This document shows positions 55,026 to 63,545 of a stretch of DNA of 64,000 nt, one piece after another. The notes beneath the pieces are model-generated. The model saw nothing but the letters and a program-made list of their open reading frames with translations, ran no database searches and was not told the origin of the DNA. Source of the stretch: Catellatospora sp. IY07-71 (GTDB lineage Bacteria; Actinomycetota; Actinomycetes; Mycobacteriales; Micromonosporaceae). Position 1 is the stretch's first letter; every line of letters starts with the position of its first letter. The stretch is taken from NCBI RefSeq assembly GCF_018326265.1, contig NZ_AP023360.1:2657501-2721500 (forward strand), read 5' to 3'. A program made the translations under genes and the position numbers.

Positions 55026-56750
55026 TTGACCGCGCCGCAAATGCCTGTACTGAATATGGACAGCGGGCGTAACGCGAATCTCGGCGCACCGCCGCCGCTG
55101 CCCGAAGGGGGCCTGCGGGTCATCCCGCTGGGCGGCCTGGGCGCGATCGGCCGGAACATGACCGTCTTCGAGTTCGGCGGCAAGCTGCTGATCGTCGACT
55201 GCGGGGTGCTGTTCCCGGACACCGCCGACCAGCCGGGTGTGGACCTGATCCTGCCCGACTTCGCGCCGATCCTGGACCGCCTGGCCGACGTCCAGGCCAT
55301 CGTGCTGACGCACGGCCACGAGGACCACATCGGCGCCGTGCCGTACCTGCTCGCCCACAAGAGCGACATCCCGCTGGTCGGCTCCCAGTTCACCCTCGCC
55401 CTGATCGAGGCGAAGCTGGCCGAGCGGCGCATCACGCCGTACACGCTGACCGTCGCCGAGGGGCAGCGGGAGCGGCTCGGGCCGTTCGAGCTGGAGTTCT
55501 TCGCCGTCAACCACTCGATCCCGGACGCGCTGGCGGTCGCCATCCGCACCGAGGCGGGCCTGGTGCTGCACACCGGCGACTTCAAGATGGACCAGCTGCC
55601 GCTGGACGGGCGCATCACCGACCTGGCCGGCTTCGCCCGGCTCGGCGCGGAGGGCGTGGACCTGCTGCTGTCGGACTCGACGAACGCCGAGATCCCCGGC
55701 TTCGTGACGCCCGAGAAGCAGATCGGCCCGGTGCTGGCGTCGATCTTCGGCAAGGCGACCGGCCGCATCATCGTGGCCTCGTTCGCCTCGCACGTGCACC
55801 GGGTGCAGCAGGTCTTCGACGCGGCCGAGGAGCACGGCCGCAAGGTCGCCCTGATCGGCCGCTCGATGGTCCGCAACATGGGCATCGCCCGCGACCTCGG
55901 CCTGCTCAAGGTCAAGGCCGGCCTGGTGGTCAACATGGAGGAGGCGGCCAACCTGCCGCCCGACCAGATCGTGCTGATGTCCACCGGCTCGCAGGGTGAG
56001 CCGATGAGCGCCCTGGGCCGGATGGCGACCGGCGACCACCGGCACATCACCATCGCCCCCGGCGACACCGTGGTGCTGGCCAGCTCGCTGGTGCCCGGCA
56101 ACGAGACGAGCGTGTACCGGGTGATCAACCAGCTCGCCCGCGCCGGCGCCAACGTCATCCACAAGGACGTGGCCAAGGTGCACGTGAGCGGCCACGCCCC
56201 GGCGGGCGAGCTGCTCTACCTGCTGAACGTGGTCAAGCCCAGCAACCTGATGCCGGTGCACGGCGAGTGGCGGCACCTGCGCGCGCACGCCCAGCTCGGC
56301 ATCGACTCCGGGGTGGACCCGCAGCGCGTGGTGCTCTGCGAGGACGGCGACGTGGTCGACCTCGTGGACGGCCAGGCGAAGCTCGTCGGCCACGTGAAGA
56401 GCCGCTACGTCTATGTGGACGGCCTGGCGATCGGCGACGTGGGCGAGAGCCTGCTCACCGAGCGCCGGGTGCTCGGCGACGGCGGCTTCATCGCGGTCAC
56501 CGTGGTGGTGGACTCGGTCACCGGCAAGGTGGTGGGCGGCCCGCTGCTGTCGGCGAAGGGCTTCAGCGAGGACCCGACGGCGTTCGATCCCGCCCTGCCG
56601 CTGGTCACCGAGGCGCTGGACCGCGCCGCGCTGGACGGGGTGACCGACGCGCACCAGCTCCAGCAGATCGTGCGCCGGGTCGTGGGCCGGTGGGTCAACG
56701 AGGCCTACCGCCGCCGCCCCATGATCGTCCCCTCCGTGCTGGAGGTCTGA
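55026..56750 (+). CDS. rnj: Ribonuclease J
   Basis: The protein has 574 residues from TTG 55026; GGGAG at 55011-55015 is 10 bases before it, while ATG 55041 would be too far from that site. RNase J is an endo- and 5'-to-3' exonuclease for mRNA and rRNA. Landmarks are PLGGLGAIGRNMTVFEF, the zinc motif LTHGHEDHIGAVPYLL (HxHxDH), HTGDFKMD, SDSTNAE, ASFASHVHRVQQ and VHVSGHAPAGELLYLLNVVKP, then a C-terminal oligomerisation domain. A family C repeat follows the stop. Confidence 0.96.
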   Translation: MTAPQMPVLNMDSGRNANLGAPPPLPEGGLRVIPLGGLGAIGRNMTVFEFGGKLLIVDCGVLFPDTADQPGVDLILPDFAPILDRLADVQAIVLTHGHEDHIGAVPYLLAHKSDIPLVGSQFTLALIEAKLAERRITPYTLTVAEGQRERLGPFELEFFAVNHSIPDALAVAIRTEAGLVLHTGDFKMDQLPLDGRITDLAGFARLGAEGVDLLLSDSTNAEIPGFVTPEKQIGPVLASIFGKATGRIIVASFASHVHRVQQVFDAAEEHGRKVALIGRSMVRNMGIARDLGLLKVKAGLVVNMEEAANLPPDQIVLMSTGSQGEPMSALGRMATGDHRHITIAPGDTVVLASSLVPGNETSVYRVINQLARAGANVIHKDVAKVHVSGHAPAGELLYLLNVVKPSNLMPVHGEWRHLRAHAQLGIDSGVDPQRVVLCEDGDVVDLVDGQAKLVGHVKSRYVYVDGLAIGDVGESLLTERRVLGDGGFIAVTVVVDSVTGKVVGGPLLSAKGFSEDPTAFDPALPLVTEALDRAALDGVTDAHQLQQIVRRVVGRWVNEAYRRRPMIVPSVLEV

Positions 56751-56771
56751 TCCCGACCGTCCGCTGTGGCT

Positions 56772-56846
56772 CCTCCACGTTGATCATGAAGTTGTGGATC
56801 CGACACGCCGCTTAGGCGTTTCGTGGATTCATGATCAACGTGGAGG
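56772..56846. repeat. Family C intergenic inverted repeat, copy 3 (perfect arms, D-like core)
   Basis: A perfect 19-base inverted repeat (56772-56790 and 56828-56846). TTGATCA (56780) to TGATCAA (56838) is 59 bases. Its core GTTGTGGATCCGACACGCC (56791-56809) matches the family D core at 17 of 19 positions, unlike other C copies. The right arm ends in GGAGG, the possible ribosome site of ftsK. Confidence 0.9.
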
Positions 56847-56862
56847 GGTTACCGTGTTCGGC

Positions 56863-59355
56863 ATGGCGGGCCGTACCTCCCAACCGAGCCGTCGTCGAGC
56901 AGCCACGCCGACGAAGGCCACGGCCGCGCGTACCCGACAGACAGCCCGCCAGCCCGCGCGGCGCACGCCCGCCCGCCGGCCGCGCGCCCGGGTGCGGCGG
57001 CCGCGTTTCACCACCAACCCCGCCGCGCTGCTCGGACGGCTGCTCGGCGCGATCTGGATGGCCGTCGCGCACGGTCTCGGCTGGCTCGTCCGCGCCGCCG
57101 GCAGCCAGGCCGCCAAGGCTCGCGACCTCGACCCCGAACACCGCCGGGACGGCCTGGGGCTGCTCCTGATCGGCCTGTCCGTGCTGTTCGGCGTGGCCAT
57201 CTGGGGGCAGGGCGCGGGGCGGTTCGGCAGCTGGCTGGGCGACACCACCCGGTTCTTCATCGGCGCCACCGCCGCCGCGCTGCCGCTGCTGCTGTGCGTA
57301 TGCGGGGTGCGGGTCATGCGCTCCGACGCCGACCCGGCGCAGCGGGGGCGCGGCATCGTCGGCTGGACCGCGCTCACCCTGGCCTCGACGGCGCTGCTGC
57401 ACATCAGCATGGACCCGGTCGACGTGATCCAGATGGAGCAGGCGGGCGGCCTGCTCGGCAAACTCGTCGGCGGCGGCCTGGCGGGCTGGATCACCGGCTT
57501 CGTGGCCGGGGCGCTCTTCCTCATCCTGCTTACCTTCGGCGTGCTGGTGATCACCGCGACGCCGGTCAACAAGATCCCGGAGCGGCTGGCCGGGCTGCGT
57601 GACACCATCATGGGCGTGGCCACCCCGGCGCGCTCGGCCGAGGACGTGGACGAGGAGCAGGAGGTCCCGGCGCCGCGCCGGCGCAAGCGGCTCACCCCGC
57701 CCGCCGCGTTCACCGACCCGGACCCCGACGACGACTTCGCCGACGCGGAGATCGAGCGGCAGCTCGCCGAGCAGGAGACGGTCGCCATCGAGCGGGCGCC
57801 CCGGCCGCCGCGCCGCAAGGAGGCCCCGGCGCACACCCCGCCGCCCACCAAGACCGAGCAGCTGCTGCTGCCCAGCCTCGGCGGCGACTACACCCTGCCC
57901 CCGGCGAACCTGCTCAAGCAGGGCGAGGCGGCCAAGGCCCGGTCCAAGGCCAACGACGAGGTCATCGCCGCGCTCGCGCACGTGTTCGACCAGTTCGACG
58001 TGGACGCGGCGGTCACCGGGTTCACCCGCGGCCCGACGGTCACCCGTTACGAGGTCGAGCTGGGGCTCGGCGTGAAGGTCGAGCGCATCACCGCGCTGTC
58101 GCGCAACATCGCGTACGCGGTGAAGAGCCCCGACGTGCGCATCCTCAGCCCGATCCCGGGCAAGAGCGCGGTCGGCGTGGAGATCCCCAACACCGACCGG
58201 GAGGACGTGGCGCTCGGCGACGTGCTGCGCTCGCGTACCGCGTCCAGCGACCAGCACCCGATGGTGGTGGCGCTGGGCAAGGACATCGAGGGCGGCTACG
58301 TGGTGGCCAACCTCGCCAAGATGCCGCACATCCTGATCGCCGGCGCGACCGGCGCGGGCAAGTCCTCGTGCCTGAACTCGCTGCTGGTGTCGATCCTGGC
58401 GCGGGCCACGCCGGACCAGGTCCGGCTGCTGCTGATCGACCCCAAGCGCGTCGAGCTGACCGGCTACGAGGGCATCCCGCACCTGGTCACCCCGATCGTG
58501 ACGAACCCGAAGAAGGCCGCCGACGCGCTGGAGTGGGTCGTCCGCGAGATGGACATGCGCTACGACGATCTGGCCGCGGCCGGCGTGCGCCACATCGACG
58601 ACTACAACCGCAAGCTGCGGGCGGGGCAGATCAAACCGCCGCCGGGCAGCGAGCGGGTGCTCACGCCGTACCCGTACCTGCTGGTGGTGGTCGACGAGCT
58701 GGCCGACCTGATGATGGTCGCCCCGCGCGACGTCGAGGACTCGATCGTGCGCATCACCCAGCTGGCCCGCGCGGCCGGCATCCACCTGGTGCTGGCCACC
58801 CAGCGCCCGTCGGTGGACGTGGTGACCGGCCTGATCAAGGCGAACGTGCCGTCCCGGCTCGCGTTCGCGACCAGCTCGCTGGCCGACTCCCGGGTCATCC
58901 TGGACCAGCCCGGCGCGGAGAAGCTGATCGGCCGCGGCGACGGCCTGTTCCTGCCCATGGGCGCCAGCAAGCCGCAGCGCATCCAGGGCGCCTGGGTCAG
59001 CGAGAACGAGATCAACGACATCGTCGGGTTCTGCAAGCGCCAGCGCGAGCCGGAGTTCCGGCCCGAGGTGCTCGCCCCCGTTCAGGACAACAAGAAGAAG
59101 ATCGACGAGGAGATCGGCGACGACCTGCAGCTGCTCGTGCAGGCGATCGAGCTGGTGGTGGTGTCGCAGCTCGGCTCGACCAGCATGCTGCAGCGCAAGC
59201 TGCGGGTCGGCTTCGCCAAGGCGGGCCGGCTGATGGACCTGATGGAGACCCGCGGCATCGTCGGCCCCTCCGAGGGCTCCAAGGCCCGCGAGGTCCTGAT
59301 CAAACCCGACGAACTGGCCGAGGTCCTCGCCGGTCTCGGTGTCGACGACGACTGA
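56863..59355 (+). CDS. ftsK: DNA translocase FtsK/SpoIIIE
   Basis: The protein has 830 residues from ATG 56863; GTG 56854 is the alternative, with GGAGGGG 5 bases upstream, while TACCGT ends 7 bases before the ATG. A basic N-terminus precedes four membrane helices (about residues 45-225) and an acidic linker. The motor has Walker A GATGAGKSSCLNSLL and Walker B YLLVVVDELADLMM, with ATQRPSVDVVTGLIKAN. The gamma domain (GSTSMLQRKLRVGFAKAGRLMDLME) reads KOPS-type sites. FtsK pumps chromosome DNA at the septum. Confidence 0.96.
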   Translation: MAGRTSQPSRRRAATPTKATAARTRQTARQPARRTPARRPRARVRRPRFTTNPAALLGRLLGAIWMAVAHGLGWLVRAAGSQAAKARDLDPEHRRDGLGLLLIGLSVLFGVAIWGQGAGRFGSWLGDTTRFFIGATAAALPLLLCVCGVRVMRSDADPAQRGRGIVGWTALTLASTALLHISMDPVDVIQMEQAGGLLGKLVGGGLAGWITGFVAGALFLILLTFGVLVITATPVNKIPERLAGLRDTIMGVATPARSAEDVDEEQEVPAPRRRKRLTPPAAFTDPDPDDDFADAEIERQLAEQETVAIERAPRPPRRKEAPAHTPPPTKTEQLLLPSLGGDYTLPPANLLKQGEAAKARSKANDEVIAALAHVFDQFDVDAAVTGFTRGPTVTRYEVELGLGVKVERITALSRNIAYAVKSPDVRILSPIPGKSAVGVEIPNTDREDVALGDVLRSRTASSDQHPMVVALGKDIEGGYVVANLAKMPHILIAGATGAGKSSCLNSLLVSILARATPDQVRLLLIDPKRVELTGYEGIPHLVTPIVTNPKKAADALEWVVREMDMRYDDLAAAGVRHIDDYNRKLRAGQIKPPPGSERVLTPYPYLLVVVDELADLMMVAPRDVEDSIVRITQLARAAGIHLVLATQRPSVDVVTGLIKANVPSRLAFATSSLADSRVILDQPGAEKLIGRGDGLFLPMGASKPQRIQGAWVSENEINDIVGFCKRQREPEFRPEVLAPVQDNKKKIDEEIGDDLQLLVQAIELVVVSQLGSTSMLQRKLRVGFAKAGRLMDLMETRGIVGPSEGSKAREVLIKPDELAEVLAGLGVDDD

Positions 59356-59381
59356 GGATCATGGGGTACGCGGGCGCGGGC

Positions 59382-59387
59382 TAGGGT
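59382..59387 (+). promoter_or_regulatory. -10 hexamer TAGGGT of the DUF3291 gene
   Basis: TAGGGT ends 7 bases before ATG 59395, which favours this start over GTG 59386. Confidence 0.55.
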
Positions 59388-59394
59388 GTCCACC

Positions 59395-59844
59395 ATGGAC
59401 TTCCAGCTCGCGCAGGTGAACATCACCCGAATGCGGGCGCCGCTGAGCGACCCCGTGATGTGGGGCTTCGTGCGGCGGGCGGCGGCGGTCAACGTGCAGG
59501 CCGAAGCGGCTCCCGGGTTCGTGTGGCGGATACCCGACGATTCCGGCACCGAGGCCGTGTTCGGCCCGCTCGTCATGGCGAACCTGTCGGTGTGGGAGTC
59601 GGTCGAGGCGCTGCGCGCGTACCTCTACGGCGGGCTGCACCTGGACGCGATGAGGCTGCGTAAGAACTGGTTCGACAGCAGCGGCCTCGCGGCGCACGTC
59701 GCGCTGTGGTGGGTGCCCCGCGGCCACCTGCCCACCCTGGACGAGGGCCGAGCCCGCCTGGACCTGCTCGCCACGGAGGGCCCCGGCCCGCGCGCCTTCA
59801 CCCTGGACCGACCCCACCCGCCGGACCGCACCCCCACCCCCTGA
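59395..59844 (+). CDS. DUF3291 protein
   Basis: The protein has 149 residues. FQLAQVNITRMRAPLSDPVM, APGFVWRI, LSVWESVEALRAYLY and WWVPRGHLPTLDEGRARLDLL are the family blocks; the fold is a dimeric alpha/beta barrel related to monooxygenase-like proteins. Substrate and role are unknown. The end is a Pro-rich stretch (DRPHPPDRTPTP). It starts leaderless after TAGGGT and is followed by a CCCCG tract and two repeats. Confidence 0.82.
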   Translation: MDFQLAQVNITRMRAPLSDPVMWGFVRRAAAVNVQAEAAPGFVWRIPDDSGTEAVFGPLVMANLSVWESVEALRAYLYGGLHLDAMRLRKNWFDSSGLAAHVALWWVPRGHLPTLDEGRARLDLLATEGPGPRAFTLDRPHPPDRTPTP

Positions 59845-59879
59845 CCCGCCCGCCCCCGCCGCCCCGCCCCGCCCCGCCT
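59845..59879. repeat. CCCCG tandem tract
   Basis: About 35 bases of CCCGCC and CCCCG units directly before a family C hairpin, resembling the tract at 11208-11262 before a family A hairpin. Confidence 0.65.
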
Positions 59880-59883
59880 CGTG

Positions 59884-59946
59884 CGTTGATCATGAACTTA
59901 AGGACGTGTTCGACGGCGTGTCGCTGCCCTAACTTCATGATCAACG
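59884..59946. repeat. Family C intergenic inverted repeat, copy 4
   Basis: CGTTGATCATGAA (59884-59896) pairs with TTCATGATCAACG (59934-59946); TTGATCA to TGATCAA is 59 bases. The core has ACGTGTTCGACGGCGTGTC, as in copies 1 and 2. Confidence 0.9.
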
Positions 59947-59984
59947 AGAGCGGGGTGCGGGGGGAGCGCGCCGGAGTGGTGCTG

Positions 59985-60036
59985 TTTCGGGGAAACTGCA
60001 GGCTGGTCGGGCTGGAGGGGTGCAGTTTCCCCGAAA
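59985..60036. repeat. Family E intergenic inverted repeat, copy 2
   Basis: A perfect 16-base inverted repeat (59985-60000 and 60021-60036, TTTCGGGGAAACTGCA), 52 bases in all, the same length as copy 1 at 5049. It lies between convergent genes. Confidence 0.9.
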
Positions 60037-60079
60037 GTGCAGCTCGGCGCACCTCGCGGGTGGCGGGTGCCGGGGTGGG

Positions 60080-60343
60080 TCAGGAGGCCGGGGTGGGGTC
60101 TGCGGGGCGGCGGGAGCGGAGGACGGAGAGCAGGCCGGCGGCGCTGACGGCGGACCATACGCCTTCGAGGAGCAGGAAACCCCAGTCCCGGCTGGTCCAG
60201 GCGAGCCAGGCGAGCACGCCGGCGCCGAGGGTGTTGGCGATCAGGTAGCCGAGCGAGCGGGGGCCGGTCCAGCCGAGCTGCGTGGCGACGTACCCGCCCA
60301 GCACGGTCAGGGCGCCCAGGATCTGCAGGACGTCATGATTCAT
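60080..60343 (-). CDS. Small integral membrane protein (CBU_0592-like)
   Basis: The protein has 87 residues from ATG 60343; longer in-frame starts add an unrelated Pro/Arg-rich stretch. Three hydrophobic helices (VLQILGALTVLGGYVATQ, LGYLIANTLGAGVLAWLAW, WGFLLLEGVWSAVSAAGLL) resemble the CBU_0592-like family of small membrane proteins of unknown function. It is divergent from rimO, with a family B repeat between, and convergent with DUF3291. Confidence 0.72.
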   Translation of the reverse strand: MNHDVLQILGALTVLGGYVATQLGWTGPRSLGYLIANTLGAGVLAWLAWTSRDWGFLLLEGVWSAVSAAGLLSVLRSRRPADPTPAS

Positions 60344-60468
60344 GATCGTGTGTTCTGCGCGCCGTCTTGTCGGTCCGGGTACGGCGGGCACTCGTCCGGG
60401 GCGGGCGCCGTGGGGCGCGGCCGCCGGCCAGGGTAGCTCGGCACTCCGCCCAGGTGGGACGGGGAGGG

Positions 60469-60520
60469 TTAAGAAGGGCACCTTCTACTACGAAAACCGA
60501 TAACAAGGTGCCCTTCCTTA
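60469..60520. repeat. Family B intergenic inverted repeat, copy 4
   Basis: TTAAGAAGGGCACCTTC (60469-60485) pairs with AAGGTGCCCTTCCTTA (60505-60520); arm end to arm end (60474-60515) is 42 bases. It lies between divergent genes, 38 bases before the rimO -10. Confidence 0.9.
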
Positions 60521-60557
60521 CAGGGAAGGCACTACCCGGTATGTCGTGCGCGCCCGG

Positions 60558-60563
60558 TAGCCT
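60558..60563 (+). promoter_or_regulatory. -10 hexamer TAGCCT of rimO
   Basis: TAGCCT ends 6 bases before GTG 60570; probable leaderless start. Confidence 0.6.
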
Positions 60564-60569
60564 GGTCGG

Positions 60570-62081
60570 GTGCCAGTAACCTCCCCGTCACCCCACGAAT
60601 CGTCCGGGTCGCCGCGCCGGGTCGCGCTGCTGACGCTGGGCTGTGCCCGCAACGAGGTCGACTCGGAGGAGCTGGCCGCGCGCCTGGCGGCCGACGGCTG
60701 GCAGGTCAGCACCGACGGCGAGGGCGCCGACGTGGTCCTCGTGAACACCTGCGGCTTCGTCGAGAAGGCCAAGCAGGACTCGATCGAGACGCTGCTGGCC
60801 GCCGCCGACACCGGCGCGAAGGTGGTCGCGGCGGGCTGCATGGCCGAGCGGTACGGCAAGGAGCTGGCCGAGAGCCTGCCCGAGGCCGCGGCCGTGCTCG
60901 GCTTCGACGACTACCCGTCGATCTCCGCCGCGCTCAACGGCGTGATGCGGGGCGACAAGCACGCCGCGCACACCCCGCGCGACCGCCGTGAGCTGCTGCC
61001 GATGGCTCCGGCCAAGCGGCGCGACACGGGCGTGATCGTGCCGGGGCACGCGGCGTTCACCAACGACGAGCACACCCCGGCCCACCTGCGGCCCGTGCTG
61101 CGGCACCGGCTCGACAGCAGCCCGGTGGCCTCGCTCAAGCTGGCCAGCGGCTGCGACCGGCGCTGCTCGTTCTGCGCGATCCCGGCGTTCCGCGGCTCGT
61201 TCGTCAGCCGTACGCCGGACGAGCTGCTCGCCGAGGCCGAGTGGCTGGCCGGCACGGGCGTGCGCGAGCTGGTCCTGGTCAGCGAGAACTCGACGTCGTA
61301 CGGCAAGGACCTGGGCGACCCGCGGGCGCTGGAGAAGCTGCTGCCGCAGCTGGCCGCGATCCGGGGCCTGGTCCGGGTCCGGGTGAGCTACCTGCAGCCC
61401 GCCGAGACCCGGCCCGGCCTGGTCGAGGCGATCGCCACCACGCCGGGCGTCGCGCCGTACTTCGACCTGTCGTTCCAGCACTCGGCCGAGCCGGTGCTGC
61501 GCCGGATGCGCCGTTTCGGCTCCACCGAGCGGTTCCTGGAGCTGCTGGACAGTGCCCGGAAGCTGGCCCCGGAGGCGGGCGCGCGCAGCAACTTCATCGT
61601 CGGCTTCCCGGGCGAGACCCGCGCCGACTACGACGAGCTGGTGCGCTTCGTCAGCGAGGCGCGGCTGGACGCGATCGGCGTGTTCGACTACTCCGACGAG
61701 GACGGCACCGAGGCCGCGACCATGGACGGCAAGATCGGCGCGGCGACGATCCGCCGCCGCTACGACCGGATGCTGTCGCTGGTCGAGGAGCTGTGCGCGC
61801 AGCGCGCCGAGGAGCGCCTGGGCAGCCTGGTGGACGTGCTGGTCGACACGGTGGACGAGAACGGCGTGGAGGGGCGCGCGGCGCACCAGGCGCCGGAGGT
61901 GGACGGCTCGACGACGCTGGTGAGCGGGGACGGCGGGGTGGATCTGACCGCGCTGCACCCGGGTGACCTGGTCCGGGCGAGGGTGACCGGCACGGAAGGG
62001 GTCGATCTCGTCGCGGTGCCGGTGGAAATGATCGACGCGGCTCCGGCCGGTCGGCCCGCTTTGGCCGTGGTGGCTGGTTAG
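60570..62081 (+). CDS. rimO: Ribosomal protein S12 methylthiotransferase RimO
   Basis: The protein has 503 residues, longer than the usual 440 or so because of inserts around residues 120-170 and the tail. The N-terminal MTTase domain has [32 protein letters not shown] and [10 protein letters not shown], whose cysteines bind the auxiliary cluster. The radical-SAM motif is [20 protein letters not shown] (CxxxCxxC). A C-terminal TRAM-like domain follows. It adds a methylthio group to an aspartate of S12. The start follows TAGCCT; its TAG stop is part of the pgsA -10. Confidence 0.95.
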   Translation: MPVTSPSPHESSGSPRRVALLTLGCARNEVDSEELAARLAADGWQVSTDGEGADVVLVNTCGFVEKAKQDSIETLLAAADTGAKVVAAGCMAERYGKELAESLPEAAAVLGFDDYPSISAALNGVMRGDKHAAHTPRDRRELLPMAPAKRRDTGVIVPGHAAFTNDEHTPAHLRPVLRHRLDSSPVASLKLASGCDRRCSFCAIPAFRGSFVSRTPDELLAEAEWLAGTGVRELVLVSENSTSYGKDLGDPRALEKLLPQLAAIRGLVRVRVSYLQPAETRPGLVEAIATTPGVAPYFDLSFQHSAEPVLRRMRRFGSTERFLELLDSARKLAPEAGARSNFIVGFPGETRADYDELVRFVSEARLDAIGVFDYSDEDGTEAATMDGKIGAATIRRRYDRMLSLVEELCAQRAEERLGSLVDVLVDTVDENGVEGRAAHQAPEVDGSTTLVSGDGGVDLTALHPGDLVRARVTGTEGVDLVAVPVEMIDAAPAGRPALAVVAG

Positions 62082-62084
62082 CGT
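62079..62084 (+). promoter_or_regulatory. -10 hexamer TAGCGT of pgsA, overlapping the rimO stop
   Basis: The TAG stop of rimO (62079-62081) begins TAGCGT, which ends 7 bases before GTG 62092. Confidence 0.55.
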
Positions 62085-62091
62085 GTCCGCC

Positions 62092-62673
62092 GTGCAGGAA
62101 CGTTCACGCCGAGTGCCGCTGCTCAACGCCGCCAACGTTCTCACGGTGGTGCGTATCGTGCTGGTGCCCGTCTTCGTGGCACTGGTGATCGTTTCTGGGA
62201 TGACCGACGAGCGCTGGCGGATCGCGGCCGCGATCACGTTCGGCGTGGCGTCGTTCACCGACTACGTCGACGGCTGGATCGCCCGCCGCTTCGAGCTGGT
62301 GACCTCGTTCGGCAAGGTGGCCGACCCGATCGCGGACAAGGCCCTGACCGGTTCCGCGCTGGTGCTGCTGAGCTGGTACGACGCGCTCCCGTGGTGGGTC
62401 ACCGTGGTGATCCTGGTGCGCGAGTGGGGCATCACGCTGCTGCGCTTCTGGGTCATCCGGTACGGGGTCATCGCGGCGAGCCGCGGCGGCAAGCTGAAGA
62501 CCGTGCTCCAGATCGCCGCGATCGCGTGGTACCTGTGGCCGTTCGAGCAGCCGTGGGCCGCCGTCGGCCCCTGGCTGATGGGCGCGGCGCTGCTGGTCAC
62601 CGTGGTCACCGGGATCGACTACGTGATCGCCGCGATCCGGCTGCGCCGCGGCGCGACCGAGCCCGCCCCGTGA
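62092..62673 (+). CDS. pgsA: CDP-alcohol phosphatidyltransferase, phosphatidylglycerophosphate synthase type
   Basis: The protein has 193 residues from GTG 62092. About five or six membrane helices are seen, and FTDYVDGWIARRFELVTSFGKVADPIADKAL fits the CDP-OH-P motif DGxxAR...G...D...D exactly. PNANVLTVVRI-like NAANVLTVVRIVLVPVFV opens the protein, as in PgsA. It joins CDP-diacylglycerol with glycerol 3-phosphate for phosphatidylglycerol synthesis; M. tuberculosis pgsA3 (Rv2746c) has the same place after ftsK. The stop overlaps the next start (GTGA). Confidence 0.92.
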   Translation: MQERSRRVPLLNAANVLTVVRIVLVPVFVALVIVSGMTDERWRIAAAITFGVASFTDYVDGWIARRFELVTSFGKVADPIADKALTGSALVLLSWYDALPWWVTVVILVREWGITLLRFWVIRYGVIAASRGGKLKTVLQIAAIAWYLWPFEQPWAAVGPWLMGAALLVTVVTGIDYVIAAIRLRRGATEPAP

Positions 62674-63545
62674 TCGAGGAGTACCTGCGCCGCCTCGGCG
62701 TGCCCCGCCGTGCCCCCTCGGCGGCGTACCTGCGCGAGCTGCACCGGGCGCACGTGGCCCGCATTCCGTACACCAACATGGAGATCCTGCTGGGCCGGCC
62801 GGGCACGGTCGCGCCGGAGCACGCGCTGCGCCAGATCACGACCGGCCGGGGCGGCTACTGCTTCCAGCTCAACGGCGCGTTCAGCGAGCTGCTGCGGGAG
62901 CTGGGCTTCACGGTCACCCTGCATCGCGGGTACGTGGTGAGCGACCCGGCGGTCGCCGAGACCGACCTGAACCACCTGGCGTTGCTGGTGCACGGCCTGC
63001 CCGACCCGGCCCACCCGGACGGCGTGTGGCTGGCCGACACCGGCCTCGGCGACGCCCTGCACGACCCGCTGCCGCTGCGCGCCGGGGAGCATCCGCAGGG
63101 CCCGTTCTCGTACGCCCTGGGGGACACGCTGCGGGCGGAGCCCGGCTGGCGGCTGCGGCACGACCCGGCCGGCTCCTTCGCGGCCTGCGACATCGCCGCC
63201 GCGCCGGCCGCGCTGGGCGACTTCGCGGGCGCGCACGAGCACCTGTCCACCTCGCCGCGCTCGCCGTTCACCGGGCTGTTCTCGGCCCAGCGGCGCACCG
63301 CCGACGGGGTGCAGATCCTGCGCAGCTGCGTGCTGACCACGCACGACGCGGACGGCCGCCGCGAGGAGCACCTTCCGACGCGTACCGCCTGGCGGGAAGC
63401 GCTGGCCGACGTGTTCGGCCTGGCCGACGACGAGCTGGACCGGCTCTGGCCCGACGTCGCGGCCGCCTATGAGAGGTGGGCCGCCGAGCGGGCCGCCGTG
63501 CCCGCGCCGCGTGCCGGGGGCGCACCGGTGGGGGAGCCCGCGTGA
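62670..63545 (+). CDS. nat: Arylamine N-acetyltransferase
   Basis: The protein has 291 residues from GTG 62670, overlapping the pgsA stop. The catalytic triad is visible: Cys in RGGYCFQLNGAF, His in LNHLALLVH and Asp in WLADTGLGD. IPYTNMEILLGRPG near the start is also typical. NAT enzymes move acetyl groups from acetyl-CoA to arylamines or hydrazines; in mycobacteria one is linked to cholesterol breakdown and acetylates isoniazid. Its place between pgsA and cinA is unusual. The stop overlaps the cinA start. Confidence 0.92.
   Translation: MIEEYLRRLGVPRRAPSAAYLRELHRAHVARIPYTNMEILLGRPGTVAPEHALRQITTGRGGYCFQLNGAFSELLRELGFTVTLHRGYVVSDPAVAETDLNHLALLVHGLPDPAHPDGVWLADTGLGDALHDPLPLRAGEHPQGPFSYALGDTLRAEPGWRLRHDPAGSFAACDIAAAPAALGDFAGAHEHLSTSPRSPFTGLFSAQRRTADGVQILRSCVLTTHDADGRREEHLPTRTAWREALADVFGLADDELDRLWPDVAAAYERWAAERAAVPAPRAGGAPVGEPA

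Noticed and set aside
53814-56654. Minus-strand open frame of about 946 codons opposite dapA and rnj
   Set aside because: It spans two confident genes on the other strand and has no recognisable domain; it is a GC-driven shadow.
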